From NCBI RefSeq assembly GCF_030915445.1, contig NZ_CP133264.1:2914001-2978000 (forward strand): DNA of 64,000 nucleotides, written 5' to 3'. Each line of letters starts with the position of its first letter. The stretch's first letter is position 1. Source of the DNA: Clostridium sp. OS1-26. Its GTDB lineage: Bacteria > Bacillota > Clostridia > Clostridiales > Clostridiaceae. Shown here one piece after another: positions 37,343 to 48,229 of this stretch. The notes beneath the pieces are model-generated. The model made no database searches, was not told the DNA's origin, and was given only the letters and a program-made list of their open reading frames with translations. Both the position numbers and the translations under genes were made by a program.

Positions 37343-38365
37343 ATGGAAAGAAACTACTGGCCAACTTTAGAATGGCAATATGCAGACTTTTCAGCCGTAG
37401 GAATGGACCGGTCAAAGCTTTCAGAGCTTGAACCTATTATAATGTCGCAATATAAAAATATAAATGGGATGGTTGTTGTAAGGAAAGGAAACATCGTCTT
37501 TGAAAGATACTATAATGATTATGGCCCTAACGATACCTTCCATGTAGCATCTGTGACAAAAAGTATTATATCTGCTCTGATTGGCATTGCAATAGACAAA
37601 GGATATATCAAAAGTGTTGATCAGAAGGCGCTGGATTTCTTCCCTGAATATGTTTCTAATCCCGCAGATATACAGAAACGAGCAATAACCATACGTAATC
37701 TTCTCACAATGACTACGCCATATCCCTTTAAGAATTGGCAGGAACCGTTAGACAGACTGTGTAGACAACCAGACTGGGTAAAATATACCCTTGACCAATT
37801 AGGACAAAACGGAAAAATCGGCGTTTTTAAATATTCCTCAGCAGGAGCACATCTACTTTCAGCCATCATCACCCGTGCCACAGGGAAATACGCTCGTGAG
37901 TTTGCAAACGAGTACTTATTTCAACCCATTGGTATGAAAGAAATTCCGGATTATGATATGAAAGCCTTTGGATTTGAAGAGCTGTTCGGAAAAGATGTGA
38001 AAGGTTGGGTCAAAGATCCAAAGGGTAACTCCACAGGTGGATGGGGACTTACCCTAACCCCTAGAGATATGGCACGCTTTGGATTTCTATATTTGAATGA
38101 TGGCCTTTGGAATGATAATCAGATAGTTTCCAAGTCATGGATTGATGAGTCCACAGCAATGAACTCCTATAAATATGGTTACCTATGGTGGTTACAGGAA
38201 GAAGAGGGAGTATTTCCATATTCAGCTATGGGTGATGGCGGTAATATTATTTGCTGCATACCAGAAAAAGATTTGGTAGTAGCAATCGCGTCTAAAATAA
38301 TCACTAAACCTCGTGATAGATGGCAGCTTATTAAGAAGTATCTCCTTCCTTCTATAATAGATTAA
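37343..38365 (+). CDS. Serine hydrolase, class C beta-lactamase/PBP-like
   Basis: 340 residues of the beta-lactamase (class C)/esterase family. The nucleophile motif is SVTKS (SxxK), KYSSAGAHLLSAII supplies the Tyr of the YxN-like motif, and GDGG stands in the KTG position near the end. No signal peptide is seen, so it is likely cytosolic and acts as an esterase or peptidase and not on the cell wall. Its ATG follows the UvrA-like stop with no gap; GGGAGG lies inside the upstream gene. A resistance-type detoxifying role is plausible from context only. Confidence 0.85.
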   Translation: MERNYWPTLEWQYADFSAVGMDRSKLSELEPIIMSQYKNINGMVVVRKGNIVFERYYNDYGPNDTFHVASVTKSIISALIGIAIDKGYIKSVDQKALDFFPEYVSNPADIQKRAITIRNLLTMTTPYPFKNWQEPLDRLCRQPDWVKYTLDQLGQNGKIGVFKYSSAGAHLLSAIITRATGKYAREFANEYLFQPIGMKEIPDYDMKAFGFEELFGKDVKGWVKDPKGNSTGGWGLTLTPRDMARFGFLYLNDGLWNDNQIVSKSWIDESTAMNSYKYGYLWWLQEEEGVFPYSAMGDGGNIICCIPEKDLVVAIASKIITKPRDRWQLIKKYLLPSIID

Positions 38366-38428
38366 GCATATATTATAAGCGATTCAAAAGACAACGTGCT
38401 AGAAAAATTAATTTAGTTACACTAGAAT

Positions 38429-38471
38429 AGCCCTTAGCTGGTTTAACGCTAGGGGCTTCATCAAAAAATTA
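38429..38471 (+). terminator. Terminator-like hairpin
   Basis: A 10-bp stem (AGCCCTTAGC / GCTAGGGGCT, one G-U pair) with a 9-nt loop after the serine hydrolase. No T run follows, so efficiency is doubtful. Confidence 0.45.
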
Positions 38472-38577
38472 AGTTCGAGCTAGATATAAGATAGTAACTC
38501 ATAGCGCTGGAAAAGAAAAATTGATATAATAAATCATAATAATATGAAAAATCTATGAGTGAAGAAGGGATAACAAT

Positions 38578-39468
38578 ATGGAATTTCGCCAACTTAACAC
38601 ATTCGTTACTGTAGCGGATCTAAATAGTTTTACTCGAGCGGCAGATATACTTGGATACACTCAACCAACTGTCACATCTCAGATACAGTTGTTAGAGAGT
38701 GAACTAGGAGTTCGTTTATTTGAGCGGATTAGGAAGAATATTTCCCTTACTCACGAGGGTGAAAAACTTCTTGTTTATGCAAGACAGATCGTTAATCTGT
38801 GTGAAAATGCAAAAAATACAGTGAAAGAGCATCCAGTTCCAAAAGGAATTGTGACTATAGGCGCATTGGAATCTTTATGCACAACACGGATACATAGCCT
38901 TCTCAAGGAGTTCTATTATAAGTTTCCTGGCATTGAAATTATATTAAAAACTGTCAAATCTACGGAGTATGAAGAACTTTTACTAGATAACCAGATTGAT
39001 GTAGCCTTTTGCTTGGATCGTATGATAACAGTTTCCGATTTTATCGTTGACCTGGCTATACCTGAGCCTTTAGCGTTACTGGTAGAACCAAACCATCCTC
39101 TTGCAAAGCTCCCTGACGTATATCCTGAAAATATCGCTGACTATCTTCTTATTTTAGCGGAGAAAGACTGCAGCTATCGAAGAGCAATTATGAGCATACT
39201 TGGCGATTGTGGCTTGGCTCCCAATTCAATTATGGAAGTTGAAAGTATCCAAGCTATGAAACAGCTTGCAATCAACGGTTTAGGAATCATATTTCTGCCT
39301 AAAGTTACAGTTGCAGAAGAACTATCAAAAGGTCAGCTTGTTGAATTGAACTGGAGTGGTCCTTCTTTTGAATTCTTGACCCAAGTAATCTATCATGAGG
39401 ACAAGTGGATGTCGCCTGCTTTACAGACTCTTTTAAATATGGCGAAGGAACTTCTTCCAATGCAATAA
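38578..39468 (+). CDS. LysR family transcriptional regulator
   Basis: 296 residues. The N-terminal wHTH (1-60) is FRQLNTFVTVADLNSFTRAADILGYTQPTVTSQIQLLESELG, followed by a linker helix and a periplasmic-binding-like effector domain (about 90-290). GAAGGGA lies 7-8 nt before the ATG. It is isolated from its neighbours by a terminator-like hairpin and short gaps. The inducer and target are not evident; the downstream cupin and MBL genes are candidates because they follow on the same strand. Confidence 0.9.
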   Translation: MEFRQLNTFVTVADLNSFTRAADILGYTQPTVTSQIQLLESELGVRLFERIRKNISLTHEGEKLLVYARQIVNLCENAKNTVKEHPVPKGIVTIGALESLCTTRIHSLLKEFYYKFPGIEIILKTVKSTEYEELLLDNQIDVAFCLDRMITVSDFIVDLAIPEPLALLVEPNHPLAKLPDVYPENIADYLLILAEKDCSYRRAIMSILGDCGLAPNSIMEVESIQAMKQLAINGLGIIFLPKVTVAEELSKGQLVELNWSGPSFEFLTQVIYHEDKWMSPALQTLLNMAKELLPMQ

Positions 39469-39470
39469 TA

Positions 39471-39638
39471 ATGCTAGCAGAATCAGAGATTATGGGAATC
39501 GTATTTAAAGGTCTGTCTGAGGAAAGAATAACTTTATGGAAAGAAGTAATAGAAGAAATAGCTGAAAATATAAATGCATATAACAAAGCTGGTGCAAATA
39601 ATCAAAGGAGGAATATAAATGAATTTAGAAAATATTAA
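39471..39638 (+). pseudogene. Possible small ORF or C-terminal gene remnant
   Basis: The frame from ATG 39471 encodes about 55 residues including MGIVFKGLSEERITLWKEVIEEIAENINAYNKAG. It has a natural amphipathic-helix look but no Shine-Dalgarno, and it overlaps the cupin start by 20 nt. It may be the tail of a lost enzyme left beside LysR. Coding status is uncertain. Confidence 0.3.
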
Positions 39639-39861
39639 AGAATCAATTGTAACTAATGTATATCACATTCCTGCGGATAAGAAGGTAGCTTTGCACAAAC
39701 ATCCAAAACATGATGAAATTTTCTACTGCATCAAAGGTGAAGGTTTTGGTGTGTTGGAGGATAGAGAAGTGGAATTGACAATAGGTAAGGCTTTTATTGT
39801 TCCTGCGGGAGAAATGCATGCTTTACGCTCAGACAGCAATTTGTATGTTAGCTCTTTTTGA
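39619..39861 (+). CDS. Small cupin domain protein
   Basis: An 80-residue single cupin. Motif 1 resembles HKHPKHDEIFYCIKGEG (metal-binding His/Glu) and motif 2 is IVPAGEMHAL. Such small cupins bind a metal and may act as dioxygenases, isomerases or sensors; no specific role is inferable. AAAGGAGG lies 8 nt before the ATG. It is followed on the same strand by the MBL protein at 39974. Confidence 0.8.
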   Translation: MNLENIKESIVTNVYHIPADKKVALHKHPKHDEIFYCIKGEGFGVLEDREVELTIGKAFIVPAGEMHALRSDSNLYVSSF

Positions 39862-39973
39862 TTCCTGTTGTTGAAGAATAAAACTATATGCGTTATCAAT
39901 GCCTATATATTATCTGTATAAAATAATAATAAATTTTAAATTTATATTCTAATTAGCAGGAGGAGGTAAACAA

Positions 39974-40609
39974 ATGTCAAGTATTTATGAAGATTTACAT
40001 CAATTTAGTTCTTACGTACCACCTATAGATCTTACCTTTCATCAGTACCTTTTATTAGCTGATGAGTCTATATTGGTTCATACAGGCAGTGTACAGCAGG
40101 CGGAAGCTTTGGTTTCTCAGCTGAAAGATGTTCTTGCTGGTAGAACACTAAAATATATTTTTATTTCACACTTTGAATCAGATGAATGTGGAGGTCTGTC
40201 ACTAATATTAAAGCATTTTCCTGAAGCCAAGCCAATCTGTTCGGAAGTTACAGCAAGACAGCTAAGTGGTTTTGGTATTACAAATGATATAATAATTAAA
40301 AGACCAGGAGAAAAACTGATTTCTAATGGCTATGAGCTTGAATTCATCAATTACCCATCTGAAATGCATCTTTGGGAAGGATTATTGCTCATGGAAAACA
40401 AGCGTAGAATATTCTTCAGCAGTGATTTAGTGTTCCGCTTTGGAAATGCACAGGGTACAGTAATAGAAGGTAATTGGCAAACAGAAATAGAGAATATTAC
40501 ACCGCAGCAAGTACCGGACCCTCAGCAAAGAGCGCAGCTTCAGCAGACTTTAGCGCAATTAAATCCTAAATTCGTGGCTACTGGCCATGGCTCATGTCTT
40601 AAATTTTAG
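39974..40609 (+). CDS. MBL-fold protein with diiron (FprA/ODP-like) ligand set
   Basis: 211 residues of metallo-beta-lactamase fold without the flavodoxin domain of FprA. The metal motif is SHFESDECGG (HxExDxxGG), with Glu in the second position as in flavodiiron proteins and the oxygen-binding diiron protein ODP, unlike the HxHxDH of zinc MBLs. H in SEMHLW, D in FSSDLV and H in TGHGS complete the set. It is therefore probably an O2/NO/peroxide-reactive or sensing protein in this anaerobe. AGGAGG precedes the ATG. It ends before the bidirectional terminator at 40621. Confidence 0.8.
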   Translation: MSSIYEDLHQFSSYVPPIDLTFHQYLLLADESILVHTGSVQQAEALVSQLKDVLAGRTLKYIFISHFESDECGGLSLILKHFPEAKPICSEVTARQLSGFGITNDIIIKRPGEKLISNGYELEFINYPSEMHLWEGLLLMENKRRIFFSSDLVFRFGNAQGTVIEGNWQTEIENITPQQVPDPQQRAQLQQTLAQLNPKFVATGHGSCLKF

Positions 40610-40620
40610 CATATAATTTT

Positions 40621-40653
40621 AAAAACTACTGTGAGTTAGACACAGTAGTTTTT
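40621..40653. terminator. Bidirectional terminator
   Basis: A 13-bp perfect stem (AAAAACTACTGTG / CACAGTAGTTTTT) with a 7-nt loop between the convergent MBL and MocR genes. T runs are present on both strands. Confidence 0.9.
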
Positions 40654-40664
40654 GTATTTACTTG

Positions 40665-42068
40665 CTATCTATTACTACCAAACCAAGCCTTATTCAAAAG
40701 TTTAACGGCTGGTTCAATTTCATCTAATGTTATTCCTCCAAAGCCCAAGACAACAGTGCTGTTCAAACTATTCTCAGGGCATTTCCAATACTTTAATGTA
40801 GGATATACTTTTACACCTGACATATAGGCTTTTTCAATTAATTCCTTTTCCGACATAGTTCCTTTTACTTGTACTAAAAGATGAAGGCCAGCATTCATAC
40901 CATAAATATTAATTTTATCTCCAAATTCTTTTCTTAGATTTTCAACTAATGTATCATGTTTTTTCTTTTGCATTCTATTAGTTTTTCTAAGATAACTTTC
41001 CCAATGCCCCTCTTTCATAAAAAGCTCCAGAGTTTTTTGAATGATAAAGGGAACAGAGGATGGATAGCCATCAAACATTCTAGTAAACTTGTCTACCATA
41101 TCTTCAGGAAGAATCATATATGATAAACGAAGGGTAGGAAATAGAAATTTTGAAAAGCTCCCTATATATACAACCTTATCGCTGCAAAGAGATTGAAGAG
41201 ATTGCACTGGTTTTGTATTATATCTAAGATGGCAGCTATAATCATCTTCAATAATTATTGAATCATTTTTATGTGCCCACTCTATGAGCTCAAGTCTTCT
41301 AGAGATAGGCATTATAATTCCTAAAGGGTACTGGTGTGATGGAGTAACATAAACAGCTTTAGCATTTGTTGAGCTTAAATCCTTCACATTTAAACCAGAG
41401 GAATCTAAGGAAATAGGCTTTACATCAAACCCATGGTTCTCTAGCGTAAGACGGGTTATATGATGTCCTGGTTCCTCCATTGCAACTGTGGTAGTAGCAC
41501 TTCTGATAAGCTGACAGAGCATGCTCAAACAATAGTGTACACCAGAGCCAATAAAAATTTGATTTGGTGTGCACTTTATACCTCGATAATATTGAAGATG
41601 TTTTAATATTTCTTCTCGAAGGGAAAGTTCTCCAAAAGTTGGACCATAGCTTGTCATTTCATTAGTAAAGTCTTTCATACATTTATTTATGAGTTTTTTC
41701 CATTGATCTATAGGCAGTTCAAATTGATTCAGTTTTCCATATTTAAAATCATATTGAATTAATGTGTCCTGATTATCAGTTACTGCAGGCTTTTCATAAA
41801 AAGTTTCTCTTGCAATATGAATAGATGAAAAATCTAAGTTTTCAACATAATACCCATTGCGGGGCTTACTAATTATATATCCTTCTGAGTATAGCTGATT
41901 ATAAGCCATATCTACAGTATTTCTGCTTATACGTAAATCAGAGCATAGTTTTCGACTTGATGGAAGCTTGCTGCCGGACTTTAAGTCACCACTTAAAATT
42001 TTTTCTCTAAACTGCTGATATAACTGAATATATAGTGGAACACCAATTTTATCATTTAAAACAAACAT
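40665..42068 (-). CDS. MocR family regulator (GntR HTH-aminotransferase fusion)
   Basis: 467 residues. The GntR winged helix (about 10-75: PLYIQLYQQFREKILSGDLKSGSKLPSSRKLCSDLRISRNTV) is joined to a fold-type I PLP aminotransferase-like domain (about 100-465). The Schiff-base Lys lies in GSFSKFLFPTLR and the preceding EDDY is the Asp-containing PLP site. MocR proteins such as PdxR or GabR use PLP or an aldimine as effector. The start at 42068 has AAGGAAGTGAG upstream; the ATG at 42101 has none. The target is unknown; there is no adjacent pdxST or gab gene. Confidence 0.85.
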   Translation of the reverse strand: MFVLNDKIGVPLYIQLYQQFREKILSGDLKSGSKLPSSRKLCSDLRISRNTVDMAYNQLYSEGYIISKPRNGYYVENLDFSSIHIARETFYEKPAVTDNQDTLIQYDFKYGKLNQFELPIDQWKKLINKCMKDFTNEMTSYGPTFGELSLREEILKHLQYYRGIKCTPNQIFIGSGVHYCLSMLCQLIRSATTTVAMEEPGHHITRLTLENHGFDVKPISLDSSGLNVKDLSSTNAKAVYVTPSHQYPLGIIMPISRRLELIEWAHKNDSIIIEDDYSCHLRYNTKPVQSLQSLCSDKVVYIGSFSKFLFPTLRLSYMILPEDMVDKFTRMFDGYPSSVPFIIQKTLELFMKEGHWESYLRKTNRMQKKKHDTLVENLRKEFGDKINIYGMNAGLHLLVQVKGTMSEKELIEKAYMSGVKVYPTLKYWKCPENSLNSTVVLGFGGITLDEIEPAVKLLNKAWFGSNR

Positions 42069-42185
42069 AGACTCACTTCCTTTTGACTTGAAAACTTTCA
42101 TTAATTTAGAGGATTATCTTTATATACTAATAATTTAACGTACTATTTTGGATTATGTCAAATAAATATTTAAATTTTTAGTAGT

Positions 42186-42226
42186 TGGCCTCGTTGTTTT
42201 TGTAAAATCTGGCACTTTTATATATA
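42186..42226 (+). promoter_or_regulatory. Shared intergenic motif, site 1
   Basis: TGGCCTC-N12-AAATCTGGCACT followed by TATATA, about 180 nt upstream of the frameshifted LysR gene. The same two blocks at identical spacing occur at 53401-53443 upstream of the C_GCAxxG_C_C gene. It is possibly a regulator or promoter site, and function is unknown. The rest of 42069-42405 is AT-rich with no gene. Confidence 0.5.
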
Positions 42227-42405
42227 AGAGGAGTATTTTACAATAAAATTATGTTAAAATTTTAATTATTTACTAATATTATTATATTTATTATTTCATA
42301 GTGTGGAAAAACATATAGGCTTAAGGGCTAAGAATTTAAGACAAGCAAATTCTTTAAGAATTCCACAAGCGTTGTAAAAGGTATATAAAAAGGTGGGTGT
42401 AATAA

Positions 42406-43280
42406 TTGGACATCAAACAATTAAAGTATTTTTTACAGGTTTGCAAACATAAAAGTTTTTCAAAGGCTGCTAAAGAAATTTATATTACCCAGCAGGGGTT
42501 AAGTAAAGCAATTAGCAATTTGGAAGAGGAGCTTCAGTATCCTTTATTTTATAATACGACTAAGGGAATTAGAATAACAAAATACGGAGAATATTTACAA
42601 AGGCAATCGGAGCATATTGTGCAGGAGTTTGATTTAATTTTAGAGGGGCTCAATAAAATGGCTAATATAAATGAGGGAACTTTAAGGGCGTGTTTTTCCT
42701 TTGGGGTTCTCAATGCACTGTCACCGGATATTATTCCAGGTTTTTGTGAAGCTTATCCCAATATTGAATTAATTGTAAAAACCTACCCAGATTCAATTTG
42801 TGAAGAAGTTGTCATGAATGAAAATGTAGATTTAGCACTTTCAATTGGTCCTATTAACAAAAAAACTTTCATTCTACTATTATCAAAACGCAGTACCCTT
42901 GTATTCTAGTAAATGAAGAAAATCCTTTGTCAGAAAAGACATCAGTTGACTTTAATGATTTGAAAGATGAAAAGTTAATTATTCTTAATGAAAAATTTCA
43001 TTTTTATCATAACTTCCTTAGCAAGTGTAAAGAGTCAGGGTTTGAACCAAACATAGTTTTTACTACCTCAGAAGTTATTACCGTACACAAGCTAAGTCAT
43101 CTTAATAAAGGCACAGGGGTTAGCGTGGACTTTATAACTAATGATATTAGTTATCCAAATGTCTACTCAATTCCTTTCAAAGATCCTTCTTTTGTGTGGG
43201 AGATTTGTTTAATAACTAAAAAGAATAGATTTGTATCTAATCTAGTAAAATTATTTACAAATTATGTTCTAAATCATTAA
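42406..43280 (+). pseudogene. LysR family regulator, frameshifted
   Basis: From TTG 42406 (AAGGTGGGTG upstream) the wHTH IKQLKYFLQVCKHKSFSKAAKEIYITQQGLSKAI and the first effector subdomain read cleanly to LALSIGPINKK. There the frame breaks in an A7 run (42859-42865) and stops at 42909. Adding one base restores HSTIIKTQYPCILVNEENPLSEKTS and the remaining effector domain to the normal end at 43280, giving about 291 residues in total. It may be an inactivated gene or a homopolymer sequencing error. A LysR role in controlling the 53.5-kb locus is suggested only by the shared upstream motif. Confidence 0.8.
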
Positions 43281-43329
43281 ATTTTAAAATTTTTCATTGA
43301 AATAAAATTTAAAAAGAGTTATAATTTAA

Positions 43330-43354
43330 CCACACCCCCAGGGAGGGGGTGTGG
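43330..43354. promoter_or_regulatory. GC-rich dyad, candidate copper (CsoR-type) operator 1
   Basis: CCACACCCCC-AGGGA-GGGGGTGTGG, a 10-bp perfect palindrome in AT-rich DNA. Runs of C facing runs of G are typical of CsoR operators ahead of copper genes. It lies 198 nt before copA. It could also act as a terminator hairpin for the LysR gene, but no T run follows. Confidence 0.5.
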
Positions 43355-43451
43355 AATTGCTTGAAGATTGATATGCAATTAAAAAGTATAGCTATAAACC
43401 ATTATTGAGTTTTTTATCAAAATAATCCAATAATGATTCATAAAAAAGTAC

Positions 43452-43472
43452 TACCCCTGGGGTGTGGGGTGG
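43452..43472. promoter_or_regulatory. Candidate copper (CsoR-type) operator 2
   Basis: TACCCCTGGGGTGTGGGGTGG contains ACCCC-T-GGGGT, a CsoR-like core, 80 nt upstream of the CopA start. Together with the dyad at 43330 it suggests copper-responsive repression of copA-copZ. No csoR gene is in the window. Confidence 0.5.
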
Positions 43473-43551
43473 AAACTAAATATAAAATTATAAGGAGAGG
43501 ATAGAGTTATGTTCAAAATTATTAATAAACTAAATAAAGGGGGAAGAGGTA

Positions 43552-46002
43552 ATGACAAGTAAAGTCCTAAAAATAGAAGGAATGACCTGTGCAGCTTGTG
43601 CTAAGGCTGTAGAAAGGGCATCTAAAAAACTAGAAGGCGTTGCAGATGCTAACGTAAATTTTGCAACAGAGAAATTGAGTGTAAGCTTTGATGAATCAAA
43701 AGTTAATGTTCAGGATATACAAGCGGCAATAGAAAAAGCAGGATATAAGGCTTTAATGGAAGCTGCAAATAGAACCTTAAAAATAGAGGGGATGACCTGT
43801 GCATCCTGCACTAAGGCTGTTGAAAGGGCATCAAGAAAACTAGAGGGTGTTTTAGAGGCAGATGTAAATTTTGCTACAGAAAAACTAAATGTAAGCTTTG
43901 AGCCTTCTAAAGTGAAGTTGTCAGATATAAAAAAGGCAATCGAAAAGGCAGGATATAAAGCACTAGAAGAAGAGACTACTGTAGATACAGATAAGGAAAA
44001 GAAAGAAAAAGAAATAAAAGCATTATGGAATAGATTTTTAGTATCTGCTATATTCGCAGTTCCACTGCTTATAATAGCTATGGGACCAATGATTGGTGAG
44101 AAATTAGGATATATGCCGCCTCCAGCTATTGATCCAATGCATCATCCTCAAGTATTTTCTATAATACAATTACTTTTAGTATTACCTATAGTGGTTGCTG
44201 GAGGAAAGTATTTTACTGTAGGTTTTAAAGCATTATTTAAAAGAAGTCCAAATATGGATTCTCTTATAGCTATAGGTGCATCTGCTGCATTTCTATATAG
44301 TGTTTTTGCAGTATATCAAATACTTATAGGTAATTTAAATTATCACCTATATTTTGAATCAGCAGGTACAATACTTGCCCTTATTACCTTAGGTAAATAT
44401 TTAGAGTCTGTTGCTAAGGGAAAAACCTCAGAAGCTATAAAGAAACTTATGGGACTTGCACCAAAGACTGCAACAGTAATTAGAAAAGATAAAGAACTAG
44501 AAATACCTATAGATGAAGTTGAAGTTGGAGACATAATTGTAGTAAAACCTGGTGAAAAAATACCTGTAGATGGAGAGGTAACAGAAGGAATTACCGCAGT
44601 AGATGAATCCATGCTTACAGGTGAAAGTATACCTGTAGAAAAAAGTGCCGGAGACAAAGTTATTGGAGCAAGCATAAATAAAAATGGTTCTATCAGATAT
44701 AAAGCTACTAGAGTTGGTAAGGATACAGCATTGGCTCAAATTATTAGACTAGTGGAGGATGCTCAAGGATCTAAGGCTCCAATTGCAAAATTAGCAGATG
44801 TTATATCAGGATATTTTGTACCGGTAGTAATAAGCTTAGCTACAATTGCTGCTTTAGCTTGGTATCTATACGGCGAAACTGGAGTATTTTCACTTACAAT
44901 ATTTATATCAGTATTAGTTATTGCTTGTCCTTGTGCTTTAGGGTTAGCAACACCAACTGCTATTATGGTAGGTACCGGAAAAGGTGCTGAGTACGGTGTG
45001 CTTATAAAAAGTGGTACTGCACTAGAAACAGCACATAGAATTCAAACTATAGTATTTGATAAAACTGGAACTATAACTGAAGGAAAGCCTAAGGTTACAG
45101 ATATAATTACAACTGAAGACACAGATGAAAGCTACTTACTTCAATTGGCAGCCTCAGCGGAAAAAGGATCAGAACATCCATTAGGAGAAGCAATAGTTAA
45201 AGAGGCTGAAAATAGAGAAGTTGAACTGAAAAAACTTGAGTTATTTAAGGCTATACCAGGACATGGAATAGAAGTTACTATAGATGGTAATAGAATTTTA
45301 CTTGGAAATAAAAAGCTTATGGATGAAAGTAATGTTTCATTAGAAAACTTAGAGAAGAAATCACAGATTCTAGCTGGAGAAGGCAAAACTCCTATGTATA
45401 TAGCAGTTGAAGGAAAACTCATCGGTATAATTGCCGTAGCAGATACAGTTAAAGAACACAGCAAGAGAGCTATAGAGAAGCTTCATTCTATGGGAATTGA
45501 AGTGGCAATGATAACTGGAGACAACAAGAAAACCGTAGAAGCAATAGCAAAGCAGGTTGGAATAGATAGAATACTTGCAGAGGTTTTACCGCAGGATAAG
45601 GCAAAGGAAGTTAAGAAGCTTCAGAGTGAAAACAAAAAAGTTGCTATGGTTGGAGACGGTATAAATGATGCACCAGCATTAGCGCAAGCTGATATAGGTA
45701 TAGCTATAGGATCTGGTACAGATGTAGCAATGGAATCTGCAGATATAGTTTTAATGAGAAGTGACCTAATGGACGTAGTTACAGCTATAGATTTGAGCAA
45801 GAAAACTATAAAAAATATAAAACAAAATCTATTCTGGGCTTTTGGTTATAACACCTTAGGAATCCCAGTAGCTATGGGAATATTGCATATATTTGGAGGA
45901 CCACTTTTGAATCCAATGATAGCAGCTTTAGCCATGAGTTTAAGTTCAGTATCAGTGTTAACAAATGCTCTAAGATTGAAAGGCTTTAAGCCATCAATAT
46001 AA
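43552..46002 (+). CDS. copA: Copper-exporting P1B-type ATPase
   Basis: 816 residues. Two N-terminal HMA domains have [14 protein letters not shown] (about 10-23) and [14 protein letters not shown] (about 82-95). Eight helices include the CPC ion site in [13 protein letters not shown]. Catalytic motifs are TGES (actuator), DKTGTITEG (phosphorylated Asp), HPLGEAI (SEHP-like) and [10 protein letters not shown]. Conserved [15 protein letters not shown] in the last helix is typical of Cu+ pumps. It exports cytosolic Cu+ to the outside. GGAAGAGG is upstream of the ATG. Two GC-rich operators precede it and a copper chaperone follows 33 nt downstream. Confidence 0.95.
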   Translation: MTSKVLKIEGMTCAACAKAVERASKKLEGVADANVNFATEKLSVSFDESKVNVQDIQAAIEKAGYKALMEAANRTLKIEGMTCASCTKAVERASRKLEGVLEADVNFATEKLNVSFEPSKVKLSDIKKAIEKAGYKALEEETTVDTDKEKKEKEIKALWNRFLVSAIFAVPLLIIAMGPMIGEKLGYMPPPAIDPMHHPQVFSIIQLLLVLPIVVAGGKYFTVGFKALFKRSPNMDSLIAIGASAAFLYSVFAVYQILIGNLNYHLYFESAGTILALITLGKYLESVAKGKTSEAIKKLMGLAPKTATVIRKDKELEIPIDEVEVGDIIVVKPGEKIPVDGEVTEGITAVDESMLTGESIPVEKSAGDKVIGASINKNGSIRYKATRVGKDTALAQIIRLVEDAQGSKAPIAKLADVISGYFVPVVISLATIAALAWYLYGETGVFSLTIFISVLVIACPCALGLATPTAIMVGTGKGAEYGVLIKSGTALETAHRIQTIVFDKTGTITEGKPKVTDIITTEDTDESYLLQLAASAEKGSEHPLGEAIVKEAENREVELKKLELFKAIPGHGIEVTIDGNRILLGNKKLMDESNVSLENLEKKSQILAGEGKTPMYIAVEGKLIGIIAVADTVKEHSKRAIEKLHSMGIEVAMITGDNKKTVEAIAKQVGIDRILAEVLPQDKAKEVKKLQSENKKVAMVGDGINDAPALAQADIGIAIGSGTDVAMESADIVLMRSDLMDVVTAIDLSKKTIKNIKQNLFWAFGYNTLGIPVAMGILHIFGGPLLNPMIAALAMSLSSVSVLTNALRLKGFKPSI

Positions 46003-46035
46003 ACAGACATTTGTATAATGAAAGGAGAAATAATT

Positions 46036-46251
46036 ATGAAAAAAAGAATGGTGATTGAAGGAATGAAGTGTGGGAATTGTGTTAAACACGTAAAAACGGA
46101 TTTAGAAGAACTTAGAGGAGTAACTAGTGTAGTTGTTGATTTAGAGTCTAAAACTGCAGTAATTGAAGCTAATAGTGATATTCAAGACAGCGATATAAAA
46201 CTTGCTATTAAAGATGCACGTTATGAAATTATTAGCATAGAAGAAGCTTAA
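46036..46251 (+). CDS. copZ: Copper chaperone, HMA domain protein
   Basis: A 71-residue single HMA domain with the copper motif GMKCGNCVKHV (GMxCxxC). It delivers Cu+ to the HMA domains of CopA. ATG 46036 has AAAGGAGA 8 nt upstream; an ATG at 46018 is less suitable. It is cotranscribed with copA and followed by the bidirectional terminator at 46272. Confidence 0.9.
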   Translation: MKKRMVIEGMKCGNCVKHVKTDLEELRGVTSVVVDLESKTAVIEANSDIQDSDIKLAIKDARYEIISIEEA

Positions 46252-46271
46252 AATTCATATTTTTAAAATTT

Positions 46272-46365
46272 AAAATTACAACCTGATTTTTAATATAGGA
46301 TTCCTAGCTAGAAAGTTAACTTTCGTCCTAGAAACCCTATATAAAGGTCAGGTTGTAATTTTTAT
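46272..46365. terminator. Long nested bidirectional terminator
   Basis: Outer stem AAATTACAACCTGA / TCAGGTTGTAATTT, inner ATATAGG / CCTATAT, and an apical GAAAGTTAACTTTCG palindrome, with T runs on both sides. It ends copA-copZ and the convergent chemoreceptor gene. The apex is shared with 21333-21393. Confidence 0.75.
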
Positions 46366-46374
46366 TTGACTTGT

Positions 46375-48069
46375 CTATATTTTAAAATATCCTACCATGC
46401 CATTTAAATTTTCTGTCATAGAAGACAATTCTTCAGAAGTAGAAGAAATTTCATCTAGTACTGCTATTTGAGATTCTACGCTAGCATTTATTTCCTGAGA
46501 TGCAGAGCTAACATTATGAGCATTTGTAACAATACTGTTCATCGTTTTAGATATTTTTTCAGTTGATACTGCTTGATTAGAAGCTTGATTAGTTATTAAA
46601 TTTATTCTTTCTACTAACATATTTAAATTTCTTATAACAAGATTAATATGATCAGCAGCTTCTTTAGAAACAGTACTTCCTTCTTTAACTTTAGATTCAG
46701 TTATATTTATATTATTTACAGCAATTTCTGTTTTATTTCGTACTTCTAAAATCATACTTTCAATTTTACTAGCAGCAGAAGCGCTTTCTTCAGCTAGTTT
46801 TTTAACTTGTTCAGCTACAACAGAGAAGCCTTTCCCCTGTTCACCTGCCCGAGCAGCTTCAATGGCTGCGTTTAAAGCTAGCATATTAGTTTGGCTTGAT
46901 ATATTTGTAATTAATGATGTAATGTCTTCAATTCTTTTAGACAATACATCCAATTCATTAATAGAAAACTTTACTTCCCCGGTCGCTTTTTCAATATCAA
47001 TCATTGAGTGTACAGCTATGTCTACAGAGTTTTTTCCTTTTTCTGCGTATTGTTTTAAAGTAAATGAGTCGGTTTTTGCTTCATTAGTAAGCAGAGACAC
47101 TTCATTGGAACTTTCAGATATATTTTGAATGCTTGTATCTATTTCTTCCACAGAAAAAACAATATCTTGTATGTTTTGGGAAATCTCTGAGATTTTTTGC
47201 CCTATTTCGTTAATTACTTTATTTGTATCTTCTATAGAAGCAGACAATTGTTCACTGCCAGAGGTAACCTCTGTGGAGGTAGATTTAATTTGTGAGACTA
47301 TATCTTTTAACTTTTCACCGGTATCATTCAAAGAATTTATTAATATGCCTAATTCGTCTTTCAATTTTAAATTCATATTATTTTTTAAGTTACCTTTAGC
47401 TAATTCTCTAGCAAATTCTACACTTTTATTTAATGGATTTATAATTGAAGATGACATTCTAATTGCTGCGGTTAAACTAATAATAGAAGTTATTATTATA
47501 AATCCTATGACTAATTCAACAGCCTTATTATAAATCTGTATGCTTTCTTCATAGCTATTTTTGGCTTCAGATAATTTATCTTTTACTATTTCATCTATAA
47601 TTTTTTCGATGTTTTGAAAATTTGCATCAGCTTCTTTAGATAAAGTAAGGGCCTCTATGTTATTTCCACTAATACTTTTATTTATTATATTTATCTCAAG
47701 TTTTTCAACTTCCTTTACTTTAGCTATTAATTCATCAATTTTTTGTGTGTCACTTTTATGGACTATCTTTTTAAATTTATTTAAATTCTCTATGATACCC
47801 TTAGAATAAAGTTCTTCTACGTGCATTGAGTGCTCTTTTTTTTCTTCTAAAGTAGAGGCTAATAGCACATTTTTCTCTGCATTTTCAACTCTAACTACAT
47901 AATATTCAACTTCTTTTATATAATTAATGCCATTTAACTGATCTGAGTATATGTGTTCTACATTACTGTTTATTTCTTTCATTTCATAGAGTCCTGTAAT
48001 ACCAAGTGTTACAAGTAAAATTAAAATAAGGCTAAAGCCTAAAAATAGTCTTTTTCTGATACTGTTCAT
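46375..48069 (-). CDS. Methyl-accepting chemotaxis protein with 4-helix-bundle sensor
   Basis: 564 residues. TM1 (about 8-28), an external 4HB_MCP ligand-binding domain (about 35-180), TM2 (about 185-207), HAMP (about 208-260) and a long cytoplasmic coiled-coil follow. The conserved hairpin tip [38 protein letters not shown] binds CheW/CheA. It signals chemoeffector changes to the flagellar motor; the ligand is unknown. ATG 48069 follows GGGGAG by 8 nt and the further ATG at 48087 is rejected. Convergent with copZ. Confidence 0.9.
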   Translation of the reverse strand: MNSIRKRLFLGFSLILILLVTLGITGLYEMKEINSNVEHIYSDQLNGINYIKEVEYYVVRVENAEKNVLLASTLEEKKEHSMHVEELYSKGIIENLNKFKKIVHKSDTQKIDELIAKVKEVEKLEINIINKSISGNNIEALTLSKEADANFQNIEKIIDEIVKDKLSEAKNSYEESIQIYNKAVELVIGFIIITSIISLTAAIRMSSSIINPLNKSVEFARELAKGNLKNNMNLKLKDELGILINSLNDTGEKLKDIVSQIKSTSTEVTSGSEQLSASIEDTNKVINEIGQKISEISQNIQDIVFSVEEIDTSIQNISESSNEVSLLTNEAKTDSFTLKQYAEKGKNSVDIAVHSMIDIEKATGEVKFSINELDVLSKRIEDITSLITNISSQTNMLALNAAIEAARAGEQGKGFSVVAEQVKKLAEESASAASKIESMILEVRNKTEIAVNNINITESKVKEGSTVSKEAADHINLVIRNLNMLVERINLITNQASNQAVSTEKISKTMNSIVTNAHNVSSASQEINASVESQIAVLDEISSTSEELSSMTENLNGMVGYFKI

Positions 48070-48229
48070 TAATAATCTCCCCTTCAAAATTTTATATTTA
48101 TCAACTATACCAAATAGTTATGAAGGAAATATGTTGATTCAATTAATTAGAAAGAGAAGTTTCTTAATCTAAAGGATGTAAAGTTAATTATTTAGAATAT
48201 AATTTTTACAGCAAATGATATCAAGACAG